Of a DNA stretch of 11,199 nucleotides, positions 1 to 8,703 are shown in pieces (positions within the stretch are counted from its first letter, which is position 1; each line of letters opens with the position of its first letter). A program made the position numbers and the translations under genes. Under the pieces are notes generated by a model, which was not told the DNA's origin, did not search any database, and saw only the letters and a program-made list of their open reading frames with translations. The DNA lies in contig WELB01000074.1 in assembly GCA_009602725.1 (NCBI GenBank), positions 609,991 through 621,189 on the forward strand. Reading direction: 5' to 3'. This DNA is from Spirogloea muscicola (lineage: Eukaryota; Streptophyta; Zygnematophyceae; Spirogloeales; Spirogloeaceae).

Positions 1-54
<54 letters not shown>
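1..54. repeat. Poly(A) tract at the window edge
   Basis: An uninterrupted run of 54 A residues opens the window and abruptly meets GC-rich sequence at position 55. It could be a homopolymer or assembly artefact at a contig end, the tail of a retroposed element ending here, or a genuine simple repeat. No target-site duplication or element body can be seen because the window starts inside the tract. Confidence 0.9.
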
Positions 55-59
<5 letters not shown>

Positions 60-548
60 AGCCGCCGCCCCGCCGCAGGCAGCCGGCGCCGTCGTGGAGG
101 TCCGCAGCGTCGGTGGCGGGGCGGCGCGGCCGTCCTTCCGTCTGGTCCGCTCTCGCCCCCTAAAGCACAAACCCTAACCCTAACCCTAAAAGCTAACCCA
201 AACCCCGAACTCACAACCCTAAACCCTTGACCATCCTGCGGCGGGTCATACCTGCCGTGCTTTGATTGAGCTCCTGCCGAGCTCCTCGTGCTCATGCTCG
301 GCGTGCGCCTCCAGCCTTGCGTCCTCGAAGCGGGAAGACCAGCAAATCAGTATTAGCTGCCCGATCTGATTCCCTGCACCCTAAGCCCTGACCCTCGTTG
401 CCTTCACTCTCAGGGCGAGGTCGCAGCCCACAGCCTGCTCGGCGGCGCGCTCGGTGGGTTCTCGGTGGCAGTTCCTCCAGGGCCCACTGGGGGCGGCTCG
501 CCGGCCTCGGCGGCCGGGACCCTGGACAGCCGCACAGAGGCTGCCCAC
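55..548 (+). promoter_or_regulatory. Upstream region of the NOL9-like gene
   Basis: This stretch has no gene I can support. Positions 55-160 are very GC-rich and open in one plus-strand frame, but the product is low-complexity and unrecognised. Positions 169-230 hold telomere-like CCCTAA motifs (separate entry). A pyrimidine-rich sequence ending in CTCTCAG at 413 looks like a 3' splice site. From 414 the NOL9 reading frame stays open to the chosen ATG at 549, so part of this region may be a 5' UTR intron followed by 5' UTR or extra N-terminal coding sequence. No TATA box was obvious. Confidence 0.45.
169..230 (+). promoter_or_regulatory. Telo-box cluster (AAACCCTAA and CCCTAA repeats)
   Basis: Positions 169-177 read AAACCCTAA, the exact plant telo-box. 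It continues as about three tandem CCCTAA units to about 190. A second motif, AACCCTAAACCCTT, lies at about 215-228. Telo-boxes are known in plant promoters of ribosomal-protein and translation-related genes, which fits the ribosome-biogenesis gene downstream. The alternative is a short interstitial telomeric repeat with no regulatory role. Confidence 0.55.
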
Positions 549-3500
549 ATGGCTGGGAGCGACGATGAGCCCACGACGGCTGCGGTGACGGCAACCGGCA
601 GAAGTGCCACACTTGCAGTGGTACAGGTGTCGAGGGCCTGGCAGGCCGCCGCGAGCGCCATCGCCGCCGGCCCTCCCACCACTGCCGCACCACATGGTGG
701 GAGCGGTGCTGCCGGCACTGAGCAGGTGCTGCTGCCGCCGCCCATCACGCTCGTCTGCGGCCCCAAGAACACGGGCAAGTCGACGTTCGCGCAGCTCCTC
801 ATCAACAGCCTGCTTGGCAGGTGAGGGCTGGACGGGCAAGTCCTTCCTGGCAAGGCATAATGGCAGCAGGTTTTGGAAATGAAGGCTTGGTTTGCAAAAC
901 CTATTATCAAGGATAACGGGCTTTGGGATCTTAACATCCAATGCCAAAAATATAAACACGTTGCACATTGACTGCTTCGTGCTTTGGCGCCCTCATTCCT
1001 TGCTTCTATTCTTGCTTCAAGCTGAGCCCTGACACTCGGCAGCGATGGCCGCAGGCACGCTGCGGTCGGTTACCTGGAGACCGATGTGGGGCAGCCCGAG
1101 TTTACACTGGCGGGCTGCGTGGCGCTTCACGTGCTCACTGGCCCCGTCTTCGGTATGTCAAGCTCTACATGCTTTGCAATGCTAGTGCGCTCGTGCTCTT
1201 TCCCCCATGAGTTGAGGTCTGGGGCTGAGGAGACCAGGAGTAAGGCTTGGGGCTGAGCTTGTCAGGACCACAGCATGCCCATGCTTGCAGGTGTTTACGC
1301 CGCACAATACCTGCAGGTGCTGCGACATTGTTGGACTTATTCGTAGTCCTAGACTTATTCAACCTTAAACGGAGGCACTGTCCGCTTGTTGCAAAGCTGA
1401 ACCATCAATGAGGACCGCGCTGCCAAGCACCTCAGCATTGGCTCCACCTTGCTGAACAAAGAATGCACGAGCCCACGAGTGTGCTTACCTCAAAAAATGT
1501 CTGCTTGCTGTTGCCACTGGACAGGCCCGGCGCCCTGCCACCTGCGCAAGCCGTACCGGTGAGCCTACCGCGGGCATGCTGTAAACCCTTAACCTTAAGC
1601 CCAAAATTCTAAGACATACTTGCTCCTTCCTTGCTCCTCCTCGCTCCTCTCTTGCTCCTACTGCATGCACTGCCAAACAGGAAGTTGTGCTTCAAGAGCT
1701 TCTAGCAATGATCAGGGCCGGGCACAGCTGCGCTGCAGCGTCTTGCATGTGCCCAAGAACCTGAATCTGAGCTTGTCTTCAGCCTGACCCTCACCCCTAG
1801 TCTGTTGCAAGACATCCATTCAAGTGTCATCGGTCTACCCCCCACCTGCCAACATTTTGGCAGGGTTCCTGTTTATGCTTGTGAGCCAAGGCTGGTGACA
1901 TTTCTACAGCTGCTATTTCTTCGGAGACACAACTCCCAAGAGCGACCCAAAGATGTATCTGCGCAAAGTGTTTGCTCTGTATGACCTTTTCCGGGCCGAA
2001 CTTTATGGCGGCGAGGGTGGCCGCCCCCAGCTGCCGCTGATCATCAACACCCATGGCTGGGTTCGCGGTTGCCCTCGATCACACTTGCTTTGGCTCGTCG
2101 CATCACCATCGTGTGGCAACGCAATGTCGAAATTCTCTTGTTCACATTGCTACTGAGCTTTCCCTTATGTTGGGACCCTGGAATGGTGGAGCTTATACTC
2201 CTACCTCCTGCTGCAGGGCTTGGGTATGACATCCTTGCAGACATCCTGCACTACACGGTGCCTACACATGTCGTGCAGCTCGCTGGCCCAATTGCGGCCA
2301 AGAACCTGCCATGCGGCCTCCTCGAGAGCACTGCAACTGCGAACAGCGGTGGCCAAGTGACAGGCAGGTGTCAGGTTATGAACCTGCAGAGCTTCAACGT
2401 CGCGGCAGGGTCGAGAGGTACTAATAGAAGCCCGACTTGCTCTTATCATAGCTCTACAGTCGCAATTGATGATGATCTATCTTGACATGATCGCAAGTTC
2501 GAATCTTTGTGGGCGATTGCCAAGATCTCCATTCGACTGAGCCAATTGCAAATGTGAGGCAAGCAGCAAGCCGGCTGGCGCGTCGGAGATGAGGGCCCTC
2601 CGTGTGCTGGCACAGTTTGGGCAGGCAGTTTGCCCTGGCCAGGACATTCTGACGTCGCCACTACCCTGGAAAGAGCCAGCAGCATTCTCCGCAGTCGCCG
2701 CGGCGCTGGTGCAGCACCGGCCGTATGTCGTGCCCGCTTCCGCCGTCAGGGTCATCCACCTTCATGCCGTGGTAAGTAGAGCCCACCATAGATTTGAGAA
2801 TATTATGCTAAGTAATTATCTGAAATATATAGCTGCTGGAGGGTCTGGAGGTGCGACGGTTGTCTGAAGACATACCGTGATCTAGTGCAATGTGCAGGCG
2901 CCCCCAAGCGAGAGCCTTGCGATACTGAATGGCAGCTTGGTGGGCCTGGGCGTCCTCGCTGATACCACGACAGATGTCTCTCTGGAGACGGCAATGCATA
3001 CGTGCCTTGGCATAGGTACACATGCGGCCCATTATGTCGCAATCCAGGATATAACTCACTACTTCAAAGGTTAGCGCATAAGCTCAAGGTCAACTCCAGA
3101 ATGAAGCTGCTGTTATCTGGACAAAGCCGTCACTTTAATGACTGTCAGCAGTGGCGGCACTGAAGAGCAGGGCTGGTGCGAGCTGTGGACCCAGGCAGGG
3201 GCGAGCTGCTCATTCTCACGCCACTGCCACTAGCGGAGCTGCAGTGCGTTGACGTTCTTCTACATGGTCGGATTGAGATGCCGCTGGCCCTACTTCATGT
3301 ACGCCCTACCAACCACATCTCTTTATACATAAAAATTGCGTCTTGTGTGTGATCTCTTGTGATTGTGTTGACTGGTCAATTGTACCACGGGTGCACTGCG
3401 TACGCTGTTCCTGATATTTGGCCCCTCAGCCAGAACAACTTTCGTCGATCGATGATGGTCCATGCTTTTGACCTTGGAATATTGCTGTAAGGAAGGTCCC

Positions 3501-3754
3501 AACACATCATGCTAGCTGTCACTGCAGCCAGGTTTCAATTGCAAGCTGCACTATTACTTGTGATAATCATGTGTCATCAATTTCCTGACTTTCCATGCTG
3601 ATATGCGCTGCTTTGACCTGCTGGCTTTGGGCAACAGAGCAAAGCATATCAGTCCCCATATCTTCGCCACAATTCAATTGCGGCGGAGGGCACGGGCTCT
3701 GCAGCAACCAAAAGCCGCAACAACCTGCTGCGGCGGTCTCGAGAGGTGGCCTAG
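549..3754 (+). CDS. NOL9: NOL9/Grc3-type polynucleotide 5'-hydroxyl kinase
   Basis: Inferred nine-exon gene: join(549..820, 1055..1152, 1525..1558, 1910..2067, 2217..2367, 2567..2771, 2898..3015, 3171..3298, 3638..3754). All introns are GT-AG, every phase agrees, and the product is 426 residues. The family phosphorylates 5'-OH RNA ends; with the Las1 nuclease it processes the ITS2 spacer of pre-rRNA in the nucleolus for 60S assembly. Visible motifs are Walker A GPKNTGKST (71-79), YLETDVGQPEF (97-107), CYFFGDTTPKSDP (136-148), INTHGW (180-185, with His where Pro is usual), the PPSES segment after exon 6 (from about 308), and a C-terminal SPYL...EGTGS...KSRNNLLRRS block. It is short, like plant members, and lacks the long extra regions of yeast Grc3 and human NOL9. 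The ATG at 549 is the first in frame after an in-frame stop at 354, but the frame is open from 414, so the N-terminus may be longer. The exon 5 donor is the least certain junction: CAG-GTTATG at 2372 is an alternative. Confidence 0.9.
1620..1660 (+). repeat. Pyrimidine-rich tandem repeat in intron 3
   Basis: About four imperfect copies of a roughly 10-base unit built on TTGCTCCT lie inside intron 3 of the NOL9-like gene (1559-1909). It is a short degenerate tandem repeat. It is followed by an unused AG (CCAAACAG ending near 1680) that resembles a splice acceptor. Using that AG would bring an in-frame stop into the coding sequence, so I leave it in the intron. Confidence 0.6.
2462..2549 (+). 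ncRNA. Candidate box C/D snoRNA in NOL9 intron 5
   Basis: Within intron 5 (2368-2566) a perfect 7-base terminal inverted repeat, GCAATTG (2462-2468) and CAATTGC (2543-2549), encloses a box C match ATGATGA (2469-2475, consensus RTGATGA) and a box D match CTGA (2537-2540). Box C directly abuts the 5' stem arm, and only two bases separate box D from the 3' arm. The total of 88 nt is typical of C/D snoRNAs, which guide rRNA 2'-O-methylation in the nucleolus and are often hosted in introns of ribosome-biogenesis genes. The guide upstream of box D would be roughly 2520-2536, with the target base pairing to T2532. I could not match it to an rRNA from memory. Internal C' and D' boxes are poor. The element ends only 17 bases before the intron end, which is close. 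Confidence 0.6.
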
Positions 3755-4502
3755 ATGCAATGCACTTTGAGGAGTCTACGTCTCACCTTGCACCATTGCC
3801 TTGGCTTGTGATGGACTTTCCAACCGTCTTCAGTGTGCTTGTTGCAGCAGACCATGTGTGGGTGAGCAACCTTCATTCACTATGCGTAGAGCTGAATGCA
3901 ACAAATGCTTGCTCGTGTGCTGGTATGCGTGATTTCGACAAGTAGTCTTTTCATCGGAAATGCAAATGCATGTATGTGATTTGGGAGATACTTGTGATGT
4001 ACTTGATGCAATTTGTGGATGGTGCAAATGACAGGGACGTTGATTCGACATATCACAGTGCCACTTCCACTTAAGACTTCCTAGCTTGGAAACTGTGCAG
4101 CTGCAGGATCCCCCAGCACTCACTTTGGACGCCAGGCAGCTGTGCCAATGCTTTTTCGAAGCTTTTAGGTAGCTTCAAGATAAGTACTTTGTATATGTGC
4201 AGTTCCCTGTCTTGAACATGTACATTATTGCTTACTTCATACTAGGTGATACTGCCGACTGGAGCATATCCTGGAAATAGTAACCAGTACTGCACCAGAT
4301 AATAGATTGCTGAAGCATTGAAGGGGGGTTTAATAAGGGGCTTTCAGTCACTTAATCAGGGTTTGTGGTTGACCTGTATGTCTAGGTTCAGAATGTACAA
4401 GTAGGAGCAATAATTATGCGGTGCAATGTGCACCTTGATGCAACCAGGAGTAGAAAAGGACGGCGAACATGGTTGTGCACCTCAGAGTAGAAACCCTTGT
4501 GT
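3755..4502. other. Intergenic region between convergent genes
   Basis: These 748 bases separate the stop codons of two converging genes, so they should hold both 3' UTRs. I found no recognisable coding exon, RNA gene or long repeat. By eye there is no TGTAA motif on the plus strand after the NOL9-like stop, nor its complement for RIT1, so the 3' ends cannot be placed. The first 200 bases are open in another frame but encode nothing I recognise. Confidence 0.6.
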
Positions 4503-7500
4503 TCAATCAATACTGAATTCGGAACAGAAAAAATTGAACACCTGACGGAGATTCCCCCTGCATGGACGAGCGTCTGGGCAGAAGGATGAAATGTAGGCCA
4601 GGTTGCGCCGAACCAGCACCTTTGTTACCTCCTCCGCTTTGCCTGTCAATGCCAAAAGCTTGGCGTGAGCTTTGCTGTTAGGGAGCAGCACAATGTAGAT
4701 CCTACGGGTTGCTGCCTCTAACCTCAGTGGCCTGATATTGACGCCAGCAGTTGCAGCTTATTGACTGCCTTTCCAACTGCGTAGACATCTCTAGTCAACC
4801 TGCATGTCAGTGCAAGAGAAGGCACAGCCAAAGTGTGCTGGCAATACCTGGCAAGGCTAGTAAGATTGCCAAGCATATGCATACGCTTGCATCTGCACCT
4901 GAAGGAGGGAAGATTCATATTGGTCAAGCAAGTCTTGGCCAAGGAGCTGGCTTGTACATCCACATGAATATACATGACAATCAGTGCAACTGCAGCCAAG
5001 TCCTAGGTGATGAAACAACTTTGGCCAAGATCCTGCTGAGTACGCCCAAGACTACCAGTGGATGGCAAGCACATTCTGACCTCCTGGAGAGGTAATGAGG
5101 AGCTTGCAACCAAGCGACAGGTGGTGCAGGGAAAATGCAATAGCAGCTGGCAATTGGCGCTGCAGCGAGAAGTGGTTGTGCTTTGGGGACTGCAGTACGT
5201 GCATGCAAGCAAAGTGAAAATTGCAGAACGTCCCATTGGTCCCTAATGAGTGGCTTCTCAGACAGATTGCGGCCATGCTTGACTGGTGAGATGGGTCTCT
5301 GAGAGGCTGCTAAGAGCTGGTGGTCGAATTGAGCTCAACCAGTGACGAAGATAGCACTAACCTGCACCAAAAGACAAAGACAACAACCAAAATCCATTGC
5401 AGGCGAGCTTTTTGCCAAGTTGTAGCTTTCAAGCACTACTTGATGGTCACCCACCAGCTGCCCGCCAGTTCCTGTAGAGAGAGTGTCACTTCAGCTGAGA
5501 TGACCTCACAGATTACCATGCCAAGCTTCAAACATCGGCTCGCCACTGTGGGTGCCAAGAGCTCCATACGAAATAGAAGCCTTTGAAAAATTCGCCTATG
5601 CTGATCCGAGCTTGTCTTGAGAGAGTCAGGATAGAGGTTGAAGATGAAAGGAATATATTAGGTAGAGGGTTGCTTGTTAATAAGGTCTGTAGCCATACGA
5701 AGTTGGCTCAATCTACAAGTGATTCTGCCTGCTTCACGACCCACTGACCTTCTTGGCTTGAGCTGATTGCCATTCCCGAGTCTCCAATCCAGTGAAGGCA
5801 ATTGCTCTGCTCCTTGTCAGAGAACCTGCATCCATGGTTTCCTGATTGCCTCTGCTCTGCAAAGAGAGTGGGCTGACAATCCGGTTGGCATTGCCACTGT
5901 CCGCTGCTAGGCGTTGCATCCCTGTACGTGCATTTTCGCCTATCCGTGTTCACCAGCCGCGCCACTACAGTGTCGCAGTCTGCAGGACCTGCGGCAATGA
6001 TCTCTGATGAGTGCCTCCAAAAGAGCTCCGGCGTGAGCCCCTTAGCCCAGCTCTCCTCATCGTCCGCAGCCCCTGCCAAGGCAACATCCACCTTGAGTTG
6101 CGCATAAAAGCTGCAAGCATTCACTCTGCAAATAAATGCAAGAGAGGTTCCGCTCTGCACCACTGCTGCAATAGTGCAACTTCAATGCTCCACTGCGTAA
6201 GGCAGTCAACTGCTGTAGCTTGTAGTCACACAAGCTGCGACAAAGAGGATGGCCACTGCCATTAGGCGTGGGCTCCACCTGTGGAGTGTCACCTGGTATG
6301 TACGTCCAGCCAAGATCTGCGTCGCTCATGCGCTGGCCGGCAACTTCAGGCCTTCCTTCATGGTTGGCAGAGGGGCCCATGCACACACCGAGGGGCTTGT
6401 AAGGAAGGCAGTATGATTGCACTAAGAGTAGAAGGTTGAGGATCGGAGAGCGATGAGAGCATGCAAGCGTGGCCGCCATCACATGGCGCGGCAGCGGCAC
6501 CGCGAGAGCTGCAGCCTCGGCTTCCTCATTTACAACCAGCCGGCGCAGACTAGCAGAAAAGCAGACTAGCAGGCAATTATCTGACTGTTTGATATGAGGT
6601 TGCAATCTTCACAATGCAGCCTTTGCACAATGGACCTGACATGCCAGGACCCCTATTTGTGAATATGAGGCCCATACTCTCTTAGATTCAGGCGCCCTCG
6701 ATATTATGCCCGTAACCTGAATCTCAAGCCAGATCAATGACAAGAGTTGCAATGCATATCCCGTTCTGAAGGTACATCCAAGGGTAAACAAGGGTGGTAC
6801 CTCGAGGCCGACACCAAAATGAGCGGCGTGAAGGGCCACTCCTCAGGCTGCGGCACCTTGTTGGTCCACACAACCGTGCGCTGCGAGACCCACAGCGGCC
6901 GTAGCGGCTTGCGCAGCCGCCGTGCCAGGCCTACAATATCTGCCCCAGAATGACGGAACTGGCGCACCCAATCTGCCAAGCGGAGCTCAATGCTTGCCTG
7001 CTCAACAGCGGACACCCACAGCGGAAGGTGGAGGTGGTGGGGCTGCGTAGGCGTGCCGCTGCCAGCGGCGGAGCCTGAGGACTGCGGCAAGCGGTCACTC
7101 TCGTTACCAGGCGCAGCACCGCAAGAGCAGCAGCCACTGTCCAGCTCGTTTCCTGGCAGCTTTGCACCATAGTGCATGGTACATTCACCACAGCTTGCCA
7201 GGCTGAGCTGCTGGCAATCTGGCCCCTCAGTAGCCGAGGGCTCCATTGCCGTTTGCTGAGGCAAGGCCCCGACACTGGTTTCTGCTCCTTGCACCTCAGC
7301 CACAGCCCGGTTGAGGACGCAAGCCCACATAGGCACGGTTTTGCTGAAGCTGTCGGGGAAGCGCTTGCCTTTCCGCGTAGCGTCCACGATGACCACGCCA
7401 CCCCTTGCAGCTGAACCCAGCCCCAAAGAACATTGCACGCCCTCAGGCTTGCTGAAGCAGCAGCACATGTAGCATGGACTGCGAGGACCTCAAAGCACTG

Positions 7501-8149
7501 AGCAGCATTCTCGGCCGGTCACTGGACTGGCTGGCATCCCTTGCCAATGAGATTGATAGACTGCGCTGCTATGCCAAAGGATCATCCGAAAGCGAGCTGG
7601 GCTGACCATGACATGCAAATGAGCCTCACTAGGACGGGCAAAGCTTTTTAGGTCCAAGGTTAGGGAACAGCTTTTGGCTGGCTTCTTGTACGATAACATG
7701 GCTGCCAGCGCGGCTGCAATCAACATACGAGCCCTCAGAAGCAGCGTCACGGATCGGTAGCGGCGCTTCAGAGACGGAGACTGGCGAGGCACACCTGCCA
7801 GCAGCGCGAGGTGCATATTGAGGCGCGTGAGGCTGAAGGACCAATTCCCGGCGTGGCCGTCGGTGGACTTGAAGTAGCAGGCGGCGTCGAAGGCCCCGGT
7901 GTACCACAGGCCGCAGCGCAGGTTGGCAACGAGCGGCAGCGAGGGCCACAGCGCCGCAACCTCCGCCACGAAGGCGGCGTCGGCCGCGATGCTGCGCAGC
8001 GCGTTGTAGCGCGTGCTGTCGCGCCGCTTGATGCGCCGCGCCAGGCGGTAGATGCCCGGCCGCGCCGCCAGCCGAAGCTCCTCCTCCGCCGCCGCCGCCG
8101 CCGCCGCCGCCGCCTCCTCCACGCCATCGCCTTCCTCCGCGTCCGCCAT
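4503..8149 (-). CDS. RIT1: Rit1 initiator-tRNA A64 phosphoribosyltransferase
   Basis: Inferred eight-exon gene: complement(join(4503..4642, 4848..4898, 5081..5189, 5362..5471, 5749..6072, 6293..6351, 6801..7410, 7795..8149)), all phases consistent, 585 residues. Rit1 adds a 2'-O-ribosyl phosphate to A64 of initiator tRNA-Met, keeping it out of elongation in plants and fungi. Family blocks visible are RRDSTRYNALRSI (42-54), LPLVANLRCGLWYT (71-84), YFKSTDGHAGNWSF (92-105), GGVVIVDATRKGKRFPDS (122-139), LHLPLWVS (245-252), LRKPLRPLWVSQRTVVW, then GAADDEESWAKGLTP (342-356) across an exon junction. The C-terminal phosphatase-like domain is recognisable in FSLQRQLPAAIAF, GGADASVCICLAIL and CPDARPCRGNLRQVF. 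The start at 8149 has a good ATCCATGG context. A nine-alanine run sits at 13-21. A Cys-rich insert at about 159-242 is unusual. The acceptor before exon 3 (GGAAG) is weak but is the only phase-compatible one there. Exon 5 (5362-5471) is the least conserved. Confidence 0.92.
8087..8113 (-). repeat. GCC trinucleotide repeat coding for nine alanines
   Basis: A pure GCC-type run in RIT1 exon 1 encodes alanines 13-21, between two acidic stretches in the divergent N-terminus ahead of the conserved domain. Such runs are prone to length change and are unlikely to matter for catalysis. Confidence 0.8.
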
Positions 8150-8578
8150 GGATGTCCTCGGCGCCCTGCCGCCAAATCGACGCCAGGCCGCCAAATCGTC
8201 GCCGCCGCCGCCGCTGCCGCCGCAGCTCCCGGCAGACGCAAGTGCCGCGCTTCCAACATCCACAGCCGCCTTCAATTTTTTCTAAACCTTCTTGATTTCT
8301 GGAGGGAAAGGCAGTGGCGAAGGGGAGAGAGCCTGGTAACAGCTACAAGCAGCGGGCGGGGAGGGAGGGGGCCGCCCCAGGGAGAAGGGACCAGCACGCT
8401 TCGTCGGCCGCTCGATCGCTTCCATCGCACGGGTATGGTGGCCAGAGTCCGACACCATCGCGGACCGGACATTTCATCTCCAATCTGACGGCTCCGATCG
8501 CTCCACCATCAGAAAACCTTTTCCGACTTTTTCACATCCAAACCCTTGCTCCGCCTCAGCGCCATAAGCCGCGGCGGG

Positions 8579-8610
<32 letters not shown>

Positions 8611-8703
8611 GGCCGCCGCNCCGCGGCCGCCGCGGCCGCCGCCGTCGCCGTCGCCGTCGCCACCGCCACAGTCTTGCGCCGCCTCTGAAGCGCATCCGCC
8701 GTC
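8150..8703. promoter_or_regulatory. Divergent RIT1-RPL39 promoter region
   Basis: These 554 bases lie between the start codons of RIT1 (minus) and RPL39 (plus), so they must hold both 5' UTRs and promoters unless a promoter lies further into the neighbouring gene. Features seen are a repeated CGATCGCT motif (8413-8420 and 8495-8502), an AAACCCTT half telo-box (8540-8547), and a long GCC repeat next to the RPL39 start. No clear TATA box is present in either direction. Confidence 0.6.
8577..8668 (+). repeat. GCC/GCCGTC microsatellite containing an unresolved base
   Basis: An extended GCC run is followed by GCGGCC-type palindromic units and then GCCGTC repeats. It lies 36-127 bases before the RPL39 ATG, so it is probably 5' UTR or core promoter. 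The only N of the window (8620) sits in the middle, which suggests that the repeat was hard to sequence or assemble and that its true length is unknown. Confidence 0.85.

Noticed and set aside
381-968. 195-residue minus-strand open frame overlapping NOL9 exon 1
   Set aside because: It is an Arg/Ala-rich antisense shadow of GC-rich coding sequence with no recognisable motif; the plus strand carries a clear Walker A motif.
1681-1740. Possible extra NOL9 exon after the acceptor-like CCAAACAG
   Set aside because: Joining it in phase to exon 3 gives an early in-frame stop, while skipping it joins KPYR directly to CYFFGD as in the family.
2448-2518. tRNA-like motif (AGTTCGAATCT, resembling a B box) in NOL9 intron 5
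   Set aside because: There is no acceptor stem, the T-arm stem pairs at only about three positions, and the A-box-like TAGCTC context is poor. The stretch is better explained as part of the snoRNA-like element.
3595-3945. 116-residue plus-strand open frame over NOL9 exon 9
   Set aside because: A different frame in the same place encodes the conserved SPYL...KSRNNLLRRS C-terminus with a clean splice acceptor. The overlapping frame resembles nothing known.
5007-5077. GTGATGA and CTGA spaced like snoRNA boxes on the plus strand
   Set aside because: It is antisense to the RIT1 transcript, and the flanking bases form no convincing terminal stem.
8150-8275. Longer Rit1 N-terminus beginning near 8275
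   Set aside because: That start would be a TTG rather than ATG. The ATG at 8149 has a good initiation context and lies close to the start of the conserved domain.
7811-8488. 225-residue plus-strand open frame opposite RIT1 exon 1 and its promoter
   Set aside because: It is an antisense shadow of GC-rich Rit1 coding sequence and GCC repeats, with low-complexity Arg/Ala content.
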